Assembly: GCF_002179965.1 (NCBI RefSeq)
Contig: NZ_NGUQ01000018.1
Coordinates: forward strand, 186,001-250,000
Length of the DNA: 64,000 bases
DNA from: Pandoraea sp. PE-S2T-3
GTDB lineage: Bacteria > Pseudomonadota > Gammaproteobacteria > Burkholderiales > Burkholderiaceae
Direction of reading: 5' to 3'
The translations under genes were made by a program, and so were the position numbers. Each line of letters begins with the position of its first letter. Position 1 is the stretch's first letter. This document shows, piece by piece, positions 9,728 through 18,712 of the stretch. Under the pieces are notes generated by a model, which saw only the letters and a program-made list of their open reading frames with translations, did no database searches and was not told where the DNA came from.

Positions 9728-11257
9728 ATGTCCGACGCAGCTCCCGAATATCTGAAGAAGATCCTCACCGCAAAAGTCTACGACGTCGCCAAGGAAAGCG
9801 AACTCGAATTGGCACGCACGCTCTCCATGCGGCTGCACAATCGAATTTACCTGAAGCGCGAAGACAACCAATCGGTGTTCTCCTTCAAGATTCGAGGCGC
9901 GTACAACAAGATGGCGAGCCTCAGTGAAGCCGAACGTGAACGCGGTGTGCTGACCGCCTCGGCCGGCAATCACGCACAGGGCGTGGCGTACTCCGCCGCA
10001 CGCCTTGGCTGCAAGGCCGTGATCGTCATGCCCGTGACCACGCCGCAAGTGAAGATCGATGCCGTGCGCACCCACGGCGGGCGCAACGTCGAAGTCGTGC
10101 TCGCCGGCGACTCGTACAGCGACGCCTACGCACACGCCATGACCTTGCAGGAAGAGCGCGGCCTGACCTTCGTGCCGCCGTTCGACGACCCCGAAGTGAT
10201 CGCCGGCCAAGGCACCATCGGCATGGAAATCCTGCGCCAGCATCAAGGCCCGCTGCATGCCATCTTCGTGCCGATTGGCGGTGGCGGACTGGCCGCTGGC
10301 GTGGCCGCGTATGTCAAAGCCGTGCGCCCGGACATCAAGGTGATCGGCGTGCAATCGGTCGATTCCGACGCGATGGCGCAGTCGATCCACGCCGGTGAGC
10401 GCGTGCTGCTCAACGATGTGGGTCTCTTCGCCGACGGCACCGCCGTGAAGTACGTCGGCGCGGAAACCTTCCGTCTGTGCCAGAAGTATCTCGACGAAGT
10501 CGTACGCGTCGACACCGACCAGCTCTGCGCCGCCATCAAGGATGTGTTTCAGGACACCCGCAGCGTGCTCGAACCGTCGGGCGCGCTGTCAGTGGCCGGT
10601 GCCAAGCTGTATGCCGAGCGCGAGAAGCTCAAGGGCGAGACGCTCGTGGCGATCACCTCGGGCGCGAACATGAACTTCGACCGCCTGCGCTTCGTGGCCG
10701 AGCGCGCCGAAGTCGGTGAAGCCCGCGAAGCCGTGTTTGCCGTGACCATTCCGGAGGCGCGCGGCAGCTTCAAGCGCTTTACCGAAGTGGTGGGCAGCCG
10801 CAATGTGACCGAGTTCAACTACCGAATTAGTGAAGCGTCCAGCGCCCACATCTTCGTGGGTATCCAGATGCACAACCGCGATGAAGGCGCGCGCATCAAG
10901 GCCGGTTTCGAGCGCCATGGTTTCCCGACGCTCGACCTGTCGAACGACGAACTCTCCAAGCAGCACATCCGCTACATGGTGGGCGGGCGTTCCGCGCTGG
11001 CGAGCCACGAAGTGCTGTTCCGCTTCGAATTCCCGGAGCGTCCGGGCGCGTTGATGAAATTCCTCTCGGCGATGAGCCCGAACTGGAATATCAGCCTGTT
11101 CCACTACCGGAATCAGGGCGCGGACTACAGCAACATTCTCGTGGGCATGCAGGTGCCGGATGAGGACAAGGCGGCGTTCGGCGACTTCCTCGCCACGCTC
11201 GGCTATCCTTACTGGGACGAAAGCAACAACCCCGTGTACAAGCTGTTCCTCGGGTAA
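9728..11257 (+). CDS. ilvA: Threonine ammonia-lyase, biosynthetic
   Basis: A 509-residue PLP enzyme that converts L-threonine to 2-oxobutanoate and ammonia, the first step to isoleucine. The PLP lysine is K54 in SFKIRGAYN. SAGNHAQG binds the substrate carboxylate, and GGGGLAAG holds the cofactor phosphate. Two ACT-like regulatory domains follow (~335-420 and ~430-509; the second contains FRFEFPERPGALMKFL). This length and the double ACT tail are those of the long, isoleucine-inhibited biosynthetic form, not the short catabolic one. ATG 9728 is preceded by a weak GAAG ribosome site. The enzyme also releases reactive enamine/imine intermediates, relevant to the RidA gene at 14.3 kb. Confidence 0.97.
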   Translation: MSDAAPEYLKKILTAKVYDVAKESELELARTLSMRLHNRIYLKREDNQSVFSFKIRGAYNKMASLSEAERERGVLTASAGNHAQGVAYSAARLGCKAVIVMPVTTPQVKIDAVRTHGGRNVEVVLAGDSYSDAYAHAMTLQEERGLTFVPPFDDPEVIAGQGTIGMEILRQHQGPLHAIFVPIGGGGLAAGVAAYVKAVRPDIKVIGVQSVDSDAMAQSIHAGERVLLNDVGLFADGTAVKYVGAETFRLCQKYLDEVVRVDTDQLCAAIKDVFQDTRSVLEPSGALSVAGAKLYAEREKLKGETLVAITSGANMNFDRLRFVAERAEVGEAREAVFAVTIPEARGSFKRFTEVVGSRNVTEFNYRISEASSAHIFVGIQMHNRDEGARIKAGFERHGFPTLDLSNDELSKQHIRYMVGGRSALASHEVLFRFEFPERPGALMKFLSAMSPNWNISLFHYRNQGADYSNILVGMQVPDEDKAAFGDFLATLGYPYWDESNNPVYKLFLG

Positions 11258-11308
11258 GCCGTCGCATCATCTATTCATCCGAAACCGCATAGGAAACCGT
11301 CCGCCGCC

Positions 11309-12232
11309 ATGCCGATCACACTCGAAAACAAGCTCGTCGTTGCGATCTCCTCGCGCGCGCTGTTCGACTTCGAGGAGGAGAACCGCGTCTATGAGACCGG
11401 CGTGGCGAGCGGTGACGATCAGTCGTACATGCAGTACCAGCTCGACCGGCTCGACGTGCCTGCGCGTATCGGCGTGGCCTTCCCGCTGGTGCAGAAACTG
11501 CTCGCGTTCAACCGGGGCGATGAGCATCGCGTAGAAGTCGTGGTGCTCTCGCGCAACGATCCCGTGAGCGGTCTGCGCGTCTTCCGCTCGGCCAAACAAG
11601 AGGGGTTGAAGATTGAGCGCGGTGTATTCACGCGCGGACGCGAACCGTTCGGCTATCTCAACGCGCTCGGGGCGCATCTCTTCCTCTCAGTCAACGAAAA
11701 CGATGTGCGCAGCGCACTGATGGCGGGCTTTCCTGCCGCGCGCGTGTACCCCGATTCGGCCAAAGAGGCGGAGCTGCATCCCGACGAAATCCGCATCGCG
11801 TTCGATGGCGACGCGGTGCTCTTCTCCGACGAGGCCGAGCAGATCTTCCAGCGCAACGGCCTCGATGCGTTTCAACAGCACGAAACCGAGCGCGCCGCCA
11901 CGCCGCTGCCGCCGGGTCCGTTCAAACCGCTGCTGCTCGCGCTGCACCGTTTGCAAGTGCTGGCGGGACAGGAAGTGCCGGTGAAAATCCGCACGGCCCT
12001 CGTGACGGCACGCTCGGCGCCCGCGCACGAACGCGCCATCCGCACGTTGATGGACTGGAAGATCAACATCGACGAGGCCATGTTTTTGGGCGGGCTGGAC
12101 AAAGGCGCATTCCTGCGCGAGTTCGAGCCCGATTTCTTTTTCGACGATCAGACACGCCATTGCGAGTCGGCCGCGCGGGTCACCCCGACCGGCCACGTCA
12201 TCAGTGGCATAGCAAACCATGACAACGCCTGA
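11309..12232 (+). CDS. 5'-nucleotidase (NT5C1-like, PF06189 type)
   Basis: A 307-residue protein of the cytosolic 5'-nucleotidase family. Visible features are the N-terminal [16 protein letters not shown], in which the usual HAD DxD is replaced by S-R-A-L-F-D; then [16 protein letters not shown] (~83-98), [15 protein letters not shown] (~170-184) and [11 protein letters not shown] near the C-terminus. The family removes phosphate from nucleoside monophosphates. The 3' end overlaps queF by 14 bases, implying translational coupling and perhaps a shared role in purine/deazapurine nucleotide balance; that link is inference. ATG 11309 is the family-typical start; the ribosome site is weak. Confidence 0.85.
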   Translation: MPITLENKLVVAISSRALFDFEEENRVYETGVASGDDQSYMQYQLDRLDVPARIGVAFPLVQKLLAFNRGDEHRVEVVVLSRNDPVSGLRVFRSAKQEGLKIERGVFTRGREPFGYLNALGAHLFLSVNENDVRSALMAGFPAARVYPDSAKEAELHPDEIRIAFDGDAVLFSDEAEQIFQRNGLDAFQQHETERAATPLPPGPFKPLLLALHRLQVLAGQEVPVKIRTALVTARSAPAHERAIRTLMDWKINIDEAMFLGGLDKGAFLREFEPDFFFDDQTRHCESAARVTPTGHVISGIANHDNA

Positions 12233-13046
12233 CCAATCTCCGCTCGGTAAAGAAGTTGGTTACACCGAGCAATACGACCCGTCCCTGCTGTTCCCGATTG
12301 CCCGCGCTCCGGCGCGTGCCGCCATCGGCGTGCCGGACGCCCTGCCGTTCTTCGGCGCCGACATCTGGAACGGCTACGAGCTCTCGTGGCTGGGCGACAA
12401 GGGCAAGCCGCACATCGCGCTGCTCACGGCCATCGTGCCGGCCGACTCGCCGAACATCATCGAGTCGAAGTCGTTCAAGCTCTATCTGGGATCGTTTGCG
12501 CAGACCAAACTGGCGAATGCCGACGCCGCGCGCGCGTTGATTCAACAGGATCTGTCGGAAGCGGCGGGCGCCTCGGTACAGGTGAAGCTGGTCGAGCCGA
12601 GCGGCTTCGGCAAACTTCAACTGGACGAACTCGACGGCCTGCTCGTCGATCGACTGGACGTCGAGACCGATATCTACTCGCCGGATGCCAGCCTGCTCAA
12701 AGCGGCGCAGGGCGAGCCGCATGTGGAAGAAACGCTGGTCTCGTATCTGCTCAAGTCGAACTGCCCGGTGACCGGACAGCCCGACTGGGGCAGCTTGCAG
12801 ATTCGCTACAACGGCCCGCCGATCGATCAGGAAGGCCTGTTGAAGTACGTGATCTCGTATCGCCGGCACACCGGCTTTCACGAGCAATGCGTGGAAGGCA
12901 TCTTCATGGACATCATGCGTCAGTGCAAGCCGACCCAGTTGGCGGTGTACGCGCGTTACACGCGGCGCGGCGGGCTCGACATCAACCCGTTCCGCACCAA
13001 CTTCACGCAGCCAATGCCGGACAACGCGCGCACTGCGCGTCAGTAA
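12219..13046 (+). CDS. queF: NADPH-dependent 7-cyano-7-deazaguanine reductase
   Basis: A 275-residue enzyme that reduces preQ0 to preQ1 in queuosine synthesis. It is the long bimodular (YqcD/QueF type II) form. The QueF motif ESKSFKLYL lies at 82-90. The catalytic cysteine is C182 in [12 protein letters not shown] with acid D189, and the substrate-binding HE lies at 221-222 in [11 protein letters not shown]. The C-terminal [10 protein letters not shown] is characteristic. The start overlaps the 5'-nucleotidase stop. A second queuosine enzyme, QueH, is encoded at 44.3 kb in the same window. Confidence 0.97.
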   Translation: MTTPDQSPLGKEVGYTEQYDPSLLFPIARAPARAAIGVPDALPFFGADIWNGYELSWLGDKGKPHIALLTAIVPADSPNIIESKSFKLYLGSFAQTKLANADAARALIQQDLSEAAGASVQVKLVEPSGFGKLQLDELDGLLVDRLDVETDIYSPDASLLKAAQGEPHVEETLVSYLLKSNCPVTGQPDWGSLQIRYNGPPIDQEGLLKYVISYRRHTGFHEQCVEGIFMDIMRQCKPTQLAVYARYTRRGGLDINPFRTNFTQPMPDNARTARQ

Positions 13047-13088
13047 CGCACGCTCGCAACATTCGCATTGTTCGGCGCCCGGCCGGGA

Positions 13089-13619
13089 TCAACACCTGAA
13101 CCCGAGCGCCGAAAGATGCTTTTGCGCGGTGCTGGCCACCGGTGCATGTCTCGGCTGTCCGTCGCAACGCAAGAGCGTCTCTTTCAATGCGCGCACGGCT
13201 GGCCCCCAGCAATGCAGCCTGAGCAGGCATTCCCCGACGCGATACATCGGCCCGGGCGCTGTCTCGTCCATCATGGCGGCGGCGATGAGCAGCGGCAACG
13301 CCGCCTCGGCTTCATCGGCGCGGCAAAGCGCCAGCCCGAGCGCGACGGCATAGTCGGGTTCCAGCGGACACGCCGACAGCAGCGGTGCGAAGCACTCGAT
13401 CGCGTGAATAAAATCGCCACGCTCAAACGCGCCGTAACCGCATCGGTACACGGCGTCGCATTGCGCGGCATCCCATTCCCCCGGCTGTGGCAGTGCCATC
13501 TCAGGCACCGCAGACACCGACGAATCGCCCTCGCGGATCGTTTCCAGCGCGATTTCGATCTGGCTCGCGATGCTCCTTGAAGTCGGCCCGGGGCGAACCA
13601 TTCGATTAGATGTGTCCAC
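13089..13619 (-). CDS. SycD/LcrH-type TPR chaperone, orphan
   Basis: A 176-residue protein. Residues ~55-160 form tetratricopeptide-like helices with the pattern of class II type III secretion chaperones: YRCGYGAFERGDFIHAIECF, then YAVALGLALCRADEAEAALP, then YRVGECLLRL. These chaperones hold translocator proteins or act in regulation. GTG 13619 is chosen because GGAGGTGGGG lies at ideal spacing; ATG 13601 and GTG 13640 lack good ribosome sites. The 5' end overlaps the upstream membrane-protein gene by 14 bases, so the two are coupled. No secretion apparatus genes are in the window. Confidence 0.7.
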   Translation of the reverse strand: MDTSNRMVRPGPTSRSIASQIEIALETIREGDSSVSAVPEMALPQPGEWDAAQCDAVYRCGYGAFERGDFIHAIECFAPLLSACPLEPDYAVALGLALCRADEAEAALPLLIAAAMMDETAPGPMYRVGECLLRLHCWGPAVRALKETLLRCDGQPRHAPVASTAQKHLSALGFRC

Positions 13620-14097
13620 TCGACCCCACCTCCGTATCACGGGTTATCGGACTGGCGTGTCGCCCCGATGGGAGCGGCAGCGATGGCTCGCCGCGACACG
13701 CCGTCACGCATCGGCAGGCGTGCCGCAGTCCTGAGGCCACCAACACCAGCGACAACGCGCCCATCGTCCCGCCCACGGCGTAACGGATGTGCTTGTCGGC
13801 AGCGGTAGGCGGCGGGTCGGTATCGAATGCGCTGTCGTAAAACGCGAGATAGGCGGCAGCCGCCGCCCCCGTCGTACCGAGTGCGGTGAGCGCGACGGCG
13901 ACCCAACCATTCACGTAAGCCGAATGACTGCGCTCGCTGATCGAGCGCCGCGATGCCCGACCGCACGAGCGCATGTCATCGGGCGGCGTCAGTCCCTCGA
14001 TGTTGAACAATTCATCACCGCCGCTGCCTGCGTCGCTGCGCAATTGCAAAACTGCGACACGCGGCACCGTCCCCATCGAAATCGATTCTGTCCTCAC
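13606..14097 (-). CDS. Small membrane protein coupled to the SycD-like chaperone
   Basis: A 163-residue protein I do not recognise. Two hydrophobic segments are visible, around residues 70-90 (WVAVALTALGTTGAAAAAYL) and 110-130 (YAVGGTMGALSLVLVASGL), separated by a Pro/Asp-rich loop. The N-terminal ~65 residues and C-terminal tail are hydrophilic. A two-helix layout with a chaperone encoded directly behind it recalls small type III translocator-like proteins, but there is no sequence proof. GTG 14097 has GAGGAGG at good spacing, so it is preferred over the upstream ATG at 14157. The gene continues directly into the chaperone gene. Confidence 0.55.
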   Translation of the reverse strand: MRTESISMGTVPRVAVLQLRSDAGSGGDELFNIEGLTPPDDMRSCGRASRRSISERSHSAYVNGWVAVALTALGTTGAAAAAYLAFYDSAFDTDPPPTAADKHIRYAVGGTMGALSLVLVASGLRHACRCVTACRGEPSLPLPSGRHASPITRDTEVGSSGHI

Positions 14098-14241
14098 AAG
14101 TCGCCTCCTCGTTAAATGAGAGACGCCATCGTGCAGGCGCGAGTCCGGCATCGCCATCGAAGCCGAACCGCAGACTTTGCGGAACCGTCACCGACGTGTC
14201 CGCCCTTGCCTATACCCCCTGCGGAATTCGGCGGCGGAAAA

Positions 14242-14273
14242 ACAAACGGCCGACACATCGGTCGGCCGTTTGT
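14242..14273. terminator. Strong hairpin downstream of ridA
   Basis: A perfect 13-bp stem (ACAAACGGCCGAC / GTCGGCCGTTTGT) with a six-base loop, 20 bases beyond the RidA stop on the minus strand. Both ends carry A/T-rich flanks, so it probably terminates transcription of the deacylase-ridA operon. Confidence 0.75.
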
Positions 14274-14292
14274 CGCGTACTGAGACTTCTCG

Positions 14293-14685
14293 TCAGGCGG
14301 CGGGCTTCTTGTAGGCCACGCAATCCACTTCGACCTTGCAGTCGATGACCATGCTCGACACCACGCAGGCGCGTGCCGGCGGATGATCGCCGAAGTATTC
14401 CTTGAACACCTTGTTGAACGAGGCAAAGTCACGCGGGTCGTCGAGCCACACGCCGATGCGCATCACGTGCTCCGTGCCGTAACCGGCTTCCGTGAGGATC
14501 GCGATCATGTTCTGAATCGCCTGATGCGACTGCGCGACGATGCCGCCGTCGATCACTTCGCCGTCTTTCATCGGGGTCTGTCCCGAGACGAACAAGAAGC
14601 CGTCGGCTTCGGTAGCTCGTGCAAAGGGCATGCGTTGGCCGCCAGTGCCCTGCCCGCCTTCTACGCCATATCGTTTGATGCTCAT
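14293..14685 (-). CDS. RidA family enamine/imine deaminase
   Basis: A 130-residue protein of the RidA/YER057c/UK114 family. Family features are FLFVSGQTPM, IQNMIAILTEAGYGTEHVMRI and the C-terminal RACVVSSMVIDCKVEVDCVA; the conserved Arg of PPARACV would bind the substrate carboxylate. RidA proteins hydrolyse 2-aminoacrylate and related imines released by PLP dehydratases. The gene lies 35 bases after the D-aminoacylase stop. It is divergent, across the RpiR gene, from a D-serine-dehydratase-like enzyme, so a local clean-up role is plausible. ATG 14685 is preferred over 14688 because AAAGGAG is better spaced. Confidence 0.9.
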   Translation of the reverse strand: MSIKRYGVEGGQGTGGQRMPFARATEADGFLFVSGQTPMKDGEVIDGGIVAQSHQAIQNMIAILTEAGYGTEHVMRIGVWLDDPRDFASFNKVFKEYFGDHPPARACVVSSMVIDCKVEVDCVAYKKPAA

Positions 14686-14720
14686 CATCGCTCCTTTCGA
14701 CAAAACTGCCTGAACTGCAT

Positions 14721-16214
14721 TTACAAAACCGGTTGCGGCGTGCCGCGCCGCACGAAGCGGCCCGAGCGAGCCGCCGACGTCGGGGCGCGGTCCTGCCACG
14801 ACAACACGCCGTTGACCCACACTGCCGCGATACCGAATGCGGGCTGCATCGGGTCGGTAAACGTCGCCGCGTCGCCCACGGTTTCCGGATCGAACAAGAC
14901 CAGATCGGCCCAGTAACCTTCACGCACGAAGCCACGCTCCGTGAGCCCGAACCGCTCGGCCGACAGACCGGTCATCTTGTGCACTGCCTCGGCCAGCGGG
15001 AACAGTTGCTGCTCGCGGCTATAACGGCCGAGCACGCGCGGGAATGCGCCCCACAAGCGCGGGTGCGGCAGCGGGTCGTTCGGCAAGCCGTCCGAGCCGA
15101 CGACGGTGGCGGGGTGACGCAAAATCCGGCGCACATCGTCTTCTTCCATGCAGTGATAGACGGCACCGGCCGGTTGCAGCCGCTTGGCCGCTTCCATCAG
15201 ATCGACGCCCCATTCGGCAGCAATCGTCGCCAGCAACTTGCCGCCTTGCGCCGGATGCGGTTGCGACCACGTCACGAGAATGTCGAAGTCGTCGGTCACC
15301 TGTTTCAGATCGAGCGTGCTCGAACTGGCCGTGTACGGATAGCAATCGCAGCCGACCGGCTGGTAGCGTTGTGCCTTGTCCACAGCGTCGAGAATCTCTG
15401 CGCTGCGGCCCCAGTTATCGACACCGGCGCACTTCAGATGCGAGATGACGACCGGCACGCGCGCATGGCGTCCGATGCGAAACGCTTCATCGAGCGCTTC
15501 CAAAATTTCTGCGAATTCCGTGCGCAGATGCGTCGCGTACAGACCACCGGCTTGCGCCAGCGGCTCGGCGAGCGCGAGCACTTCTTCCGTCGGCGCTGCG
15601 TTGGCATTGGCGTAAGCGAGACCGGTCGAGAGACCCAGCGCGCCATGATCGAGCGCCTCGCGCAGTTGTGCGCGCATGCCGTCGATTTCCGCCTCGGTGG
15701 CCGCGCGATCGAGCCGATCCATGTGATTGCTGCGCAGCGCCGTATGACCGATGAGCGCTGCCACGTTGATGGCAGGCTGCGCCTTTTCGAGCGCTTCGAC
15801 GTAGGCGGCGAACGTCGGGTATTGGAACGCTTCGGCCTCGCCGAGCAGATTCATCGGATCGGGCGGATCGCCCTTGAGCGACACCGGCGACGCGCTGATG
15901 CCGCAATTGCCGACGACCACCGTCGTCACGCCTTGTGACAGCTTGGGCGTCATTTCCGGGGCGCGCACGACGTTGGTGTCGTCGTGGGTGTGCACGTCGA
16001 TAAAGCCGGGGCTCAGCACCTGACCGGCCCCGTCGATGCGTTGTGCCACTTGCCACGCCGTCAGCGTGCCCGTCGGCGCAATCGCGTGAATGCGGCCATC
16101 GCGCAATGCCACGTCGAAGCGCGCCTCGGACATCGCGGCGCCCGAGCCATCGGCCACGCGCACGTTGGTAATCAGCGTGTCCACGGTTTGTGCGGTTGCG
16201 GGGGTATCAGTCAT
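14721..16214 (-). CDS. N-acyl-D-amino-acid deacylase (D-aminoacylase)
   Basis: A 497-residue amidohydrolase. The metal-binding GFIDVHTHDD (~75) and GNCGISASPV (~105) are typical of D-aminoacylases, as are GHTALRSNHM, ATHLRTEF and VISHLKCAG. The C-terminal VGSDGLPND supplies the catalytic Asp. It cleaves N-acetyl or other N-acyl groups from D-amino acids, yielding free D-amino acids for the dehydratase encoded divergently at 17.3 kb. ATG 16214 is preceded by GGGAG and starts within two bases of the upstream RpiR stop, so rpiR, deacylase and ridA form one operon. Confidence 0.92.
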   Translation of the reverse strand: MTDTPATAQTVDTLITNVRVADGSGAAMSEARFDVALRDGRIHAIAPTGTLTAWQVAQRIDGAGQVLSPGFIDVHTHDDTNVVRAPEMTPKLSQGVTTVVVGNCGISASPVSLKGDPPDPMNLLGEAEAFQYPTFAAYVEALEKAQPAINVAALIGHTALRSNHMDRLDRAATEAEIDGMRAQLREALDHGALGLSTGLAYANANAAPTEEVLALAEPLAQAGGLYATHLRTEFAEILEALDEAFRIGRHARVPVVISHLKCAGVDNWGRSAEILDAVDKAQRYQPVGCDCYPYTASSSTLDLKQVTDDFDILVTWSQPHPAQGGKLLATIAAEWGVDLMEAAKRLQPAGAVYHCMEEDDVRRILRHPATVVGSDGLPNDPLPHPRLWGAFPRVLGRYSREQQLFPLAEAVHKMTGLSAERFGLTERGFVREGYWADLVLFDPETVGDAATFTDPMQPAFGIAAVWVNGVLSWQDRAPTSAARSGRFVRRGTPQPVL

Positions 16215-16215
16215 A

Positions 16216-17097
16216 TCAATCTCCCAGAGGCTGGCGGTCGCCGCCACCCCGATGCGTGTCGAGCACGTACTTGATCCGCCGCAGCAGCGCCTGACTCTGC
16301 GGCTTGGCCAGCAGCGCCAGTTCGGTAGCGAGCACATCCATGGCCAGCAACATGGCGTACCGCGACGACGACGGTTTGAAAATGAAATCGGTTTCCAGCG
16401 CACGAATCGGCAGCACTTCGTCAGCGAGCGCCGCCAGCGGCGAGCCGGTGGCCGTGATCGCGATCAACTGCGCGCCGTATTCGCGGGCGACCTCGCAGGC
16501 CGACAGCAACTCCGGCGTGTGACCGCTGACGGAAAACGCCAGCACCACATCTTCGCGATTCAGCGTGCCCGCGACCATGCGCGCCAGCACGGCGTCCTGA
16601 TAGCTGGCAATCGGACGCCCGAGCCGCACGAGACGGTAACGGGCTTCGTCGGCCATGAGCGACGAGCCGCCGCCCATCCCGAACGCGTAGACCATGCGGG
16701 CGGACGCGAGGCGTTCGGCAGCGCGCCGCACAGTGTCCGGCTTGATGAGCGCGCGGTGCACCTGTAGCGTTGTCTGAATATCGTCCGCGATGCGATCGAT
16801 CGTCTCGCCCGAGCCGTCCTGTCCGTTGGCGGCGTTCGCGCCAAAGAAGCGCTGCCCGACCACCGCCGCCTGCGCCAGACGAAGTTTGAGGTCGCGCACG
16901 TCGCGGCAGCCCATCGCCTTCGCAAAACGCGTGACGCTCGCCTCGCTCACGCCGGCGCGGTCTGCGAGCACGTTGATCGACGACGCAGCGGCGCCCGCCA
17001 CGTCCTCGAGCACCACCTGCGCGACCTTGCGCTCGGCTTGGCTCAGGGCGTCGCTGCGTTCTGCCACGCGCGTCACGATATCGAAGGGCTCAGTCAT
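16216..17097 (-). CDS. MurR/RpiR family transcriptional regulator
   Basis: A 293-residue regulator. The N-terminal RpiR helix-turn-helix (~15-85) contains VLADRAGVSEASVTRFAKAM. A SIS sugar-isomerase domain (~130-270) has FGMGGGSSLMADEARYRL and LAFSVSGHTPEL. SIS domains bind phosphosugars or amino-sugar-like ligands; here the effector may be an acylated or D-amino acid. It is the first gene of the deacylase-ridA operon and divergent from the D-serine-dehydratase-like gene, so it likely controls both from the 198-base gap. Confidence 0.92.
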   Translation of the reverse strand: MTEPFDIVTRVAERSDALSQAERKVAQVVLEDVAGAAASSINVLADRAGVSEASVTRFAKAMGCRDVRDLKLRLAQAAVVGQRFFGANAANGQDGSGETIDRIADDIQTTLQVHRALIKPDTVRRAAERLASARMVYAFGMGGGSSLMADEARYRLVRLGRPIASYQDAVLARMVAGTLNREDVVLAFSVSGHTPELLSACEVAREYGAQLIAITATGSPLAALADEVLPIRALETDFIFKPSSSRYAMLLAMDVLATELALLAKPQSQALLRRIKYVLDTHRGGGDRQPLGD

Positions 17098-17178
17098 GTA
17101 TTGGGTCGCGGATTGGGTCGCAAATTAGGTCGCAAATTGGATCGGTGTGGGGCCCGATGGGCGCGGGTTTCAGATTTC

Positions 17179-17211
17179 GACGAATTTTTGGTACTTTATA
17201 ACAAAATTGTC
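17179..17211. promoter_or_regulatory. Imperfect inverted repeat in the divergent promoter region
   Basis: GACGAATTTT and AAAATTGTC are near-complementary arms separated by a 14-base A/T-rich centre. The site lies about 80 bases from the RpiR start and 85 from the divergent dehydratase start. It is the best operator candidate in this gap. Confidence 0.35.
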
Positions 17212-17295
17212 AAACGCTGGTAATTCAACGCTATTATAGGAGCCATTCGGCTAATGGCGAGGCATGGCCCGCGGGCTCTTCGTGGAGAATTCTCA

Positions 17296-18567
17296 ATGAC
17301 TGATACAAACTATCAACATGGCATGATCGATACCCTCAACAAGGGGCTCGGCGCATTGGATGCCGCCTTGGCGCCGTCGGCCACGACGGGGCTGGGCTGG
17401 AATTTGCTGAACGAAGACCTGAGCCTGCCGACGGCGGTGCTCTACGAGGACAAGATTCGCCACAACCTCACGTGGATGCAGCGTTTCGTTCACGAATACG
17501 GGGTGAAGCTCGCGCCGCACGGCAAGACGACGATGGCGCCGAAGCTGTTCCGCCGTCAGTTGGACGGTGGCGCGTGGGGCATTACGCTGGCCACGGCGCA
17601 GCAAACCAATGCGGCGTATCACCATGGCGTGCGCCGCGTGTTGATGGCCAACCAGTTGGTCGGCAAGCGCAACATGATGATGATTGCCGACCTGCTCGCC
17701 GATCCGAATTTCGAGTTTTTCTGTCTGGTGGATTCCGCCGCAGCGGTCGCACATCTGGGTGGGTTCTTCCGCGCCCGCAAGCAGCAGATTCAGGTGCTGA
17801 TCGAGTTGGGCGTGACGGGTGGACGTACCGGTGTGCGTGATAGCGCACAACAGCAGGCGGTGCTCGATGCGCTTACCGAGTACAAGGACGCCGTGAAGCT
17901 TGCAGGTGTCGAAGTCTACGAGGGCGTACTCACCACGGAAGCCGACATTCGCGCGTTCCTGCAACGTGCGGTCAGCATCACGCGCGAGCTGATCGCGGCG
18001 GGTCGCATCGAGCGCACGCCGGCGGTGCTCTCGGGGGCGGGCTCGGCGTGGTACGACATCGTGGCGGAAGAGTTCGCCAACAAGGACGTGGGCGCGCCGC
18101 TCGACGTGGTGCTGCGTCCCGGCTGCTATCTCACGCACGACGTGGGCATCTACAAAGCCGCGCAGGCGCAGATCGCCACGCGTAATCCGATTGCGAAGCA
18201 AATGCGTTCGCAACTGCAACCGGCGTTGCAACTGTGGGCTTACGTGCAATCGATTCCGGAAGCCGAGCGCGCCATCATTGCGCTGGGCAAGCGCGACGCG
18301 GCGTTCGATGCGGGCATGCCGGAACCGGCACAGCGCTTCCGTCCGGGCAAGGACAAGGCACCGGTCGCGACGCCTGAGCATTGGGAAATCACGGGCATGA
18401 TGGATCAACACGCCTATCTGCGCATCGCCCCCGGTGACGATATTCAAGTGGGCGACATGATCGCGTTCGACATCTCGCACCCGTGCCTCACGTTCGACAA
18501 GTGGCGTCACCTGCCGGTCGTCGATGGTGATTACAACGTGGTTGAGGTCGTGCAGACGTTCTTCTGA
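17296..18567 (+). CDS. D-serine-dehydratase/D-threonine-aldolase-like PLP enzyme (amino acid deaminase)
   Basis: A 423-residue fold-type III PLP protein. The N-terminal alanine-racemase-type barrel carries the PLP lysine K77 in APHGKTTMAP. The C-terminal domain has ISHPCLTFDKW, whose His and Cys match the zinc site of eukaryotic-type D-serine dehydratases. Such enzymes convert D-serine or D-threo-3-hydroxyaspartate to oxo acid and ammonia, or cleave D-threonine. Context (D-aminoacylase, RidA, RpiR) supports D-amino-acid breakdown. ATG 17296 has GGAG nine bases before it. A terminator hairpin follows at 18594. Confidence 0.85.
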   Translation: MTDTNYQHGMIDTLNKGLGALDAALAPSATTGLGWNLLNEDLSLPTAVLYEDKIRHNLTWMQRFVHEYGVKLAPHGKTTMAPKLFRRQLDGGAWGITLATAQQTNAAYHHGVRRVLMANQLVGKRNMMMIADLLADPNFEFFCLVDSAAAVAHLGGFFRARKQQIQVLIELGVTGGRTGVRDSAQQQAVLDALTEYKDAVKLAGVEVYEGVLTTEADIRAFLQRAVSITRELIAAGRIERTPAVLSGAGSAWYDIVAEEFANKDVGAPLDVVLRPGCYLTHDVGIYKAAQAQIATRNPIAKQMRSQLQPALQLWAYVQSIPEAERAIIALGKRDAAFDAGMPEPAQRFRPGKDKAPVATPEHWEITGMMDQHAYLRIAPGDDIQVGDMIAFDISHPCLTFDKWRHLPVVDGDYNVVEVVQTFF

Positions 18568-18593
18568 TCGACGGACATGCACTGGTAAAAGCA

Positions 18594-18619
18594 AAGAAGC
18601 CGCCCGAGGGCGGCTTCTT
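18594..18619. terminator. Terminator hairpin after the D-amino-acid dehydratase gene
   Basis: A perfect 12-bp stem AAGAAGCCGCCC / GGGCGGCTTCTT with a two-base GA apex (in practice an 11-bp stem with a tetraloop), 26 bases past the stop. It can also serve the converging MarR transcript. Confidence 0.75.
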
Positions 18620-18712
18620 GCATTGAGGCGGGGCCATCGTCACATGTGGCTGACGGGCTGACCGAATGGCTGACCGCCAGTCGGGATGACTGTCAGTTGA
18701 CTGGCGAACTGA

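Noticed and set aside
13071-13113. Hairpin TTCGGCGC / GCGCCGAA between queF and the chaperone gene as a terminator
   Set aside because: One arm lies inside the chaperone coding sequence and the loop is long, so it is not convincing.
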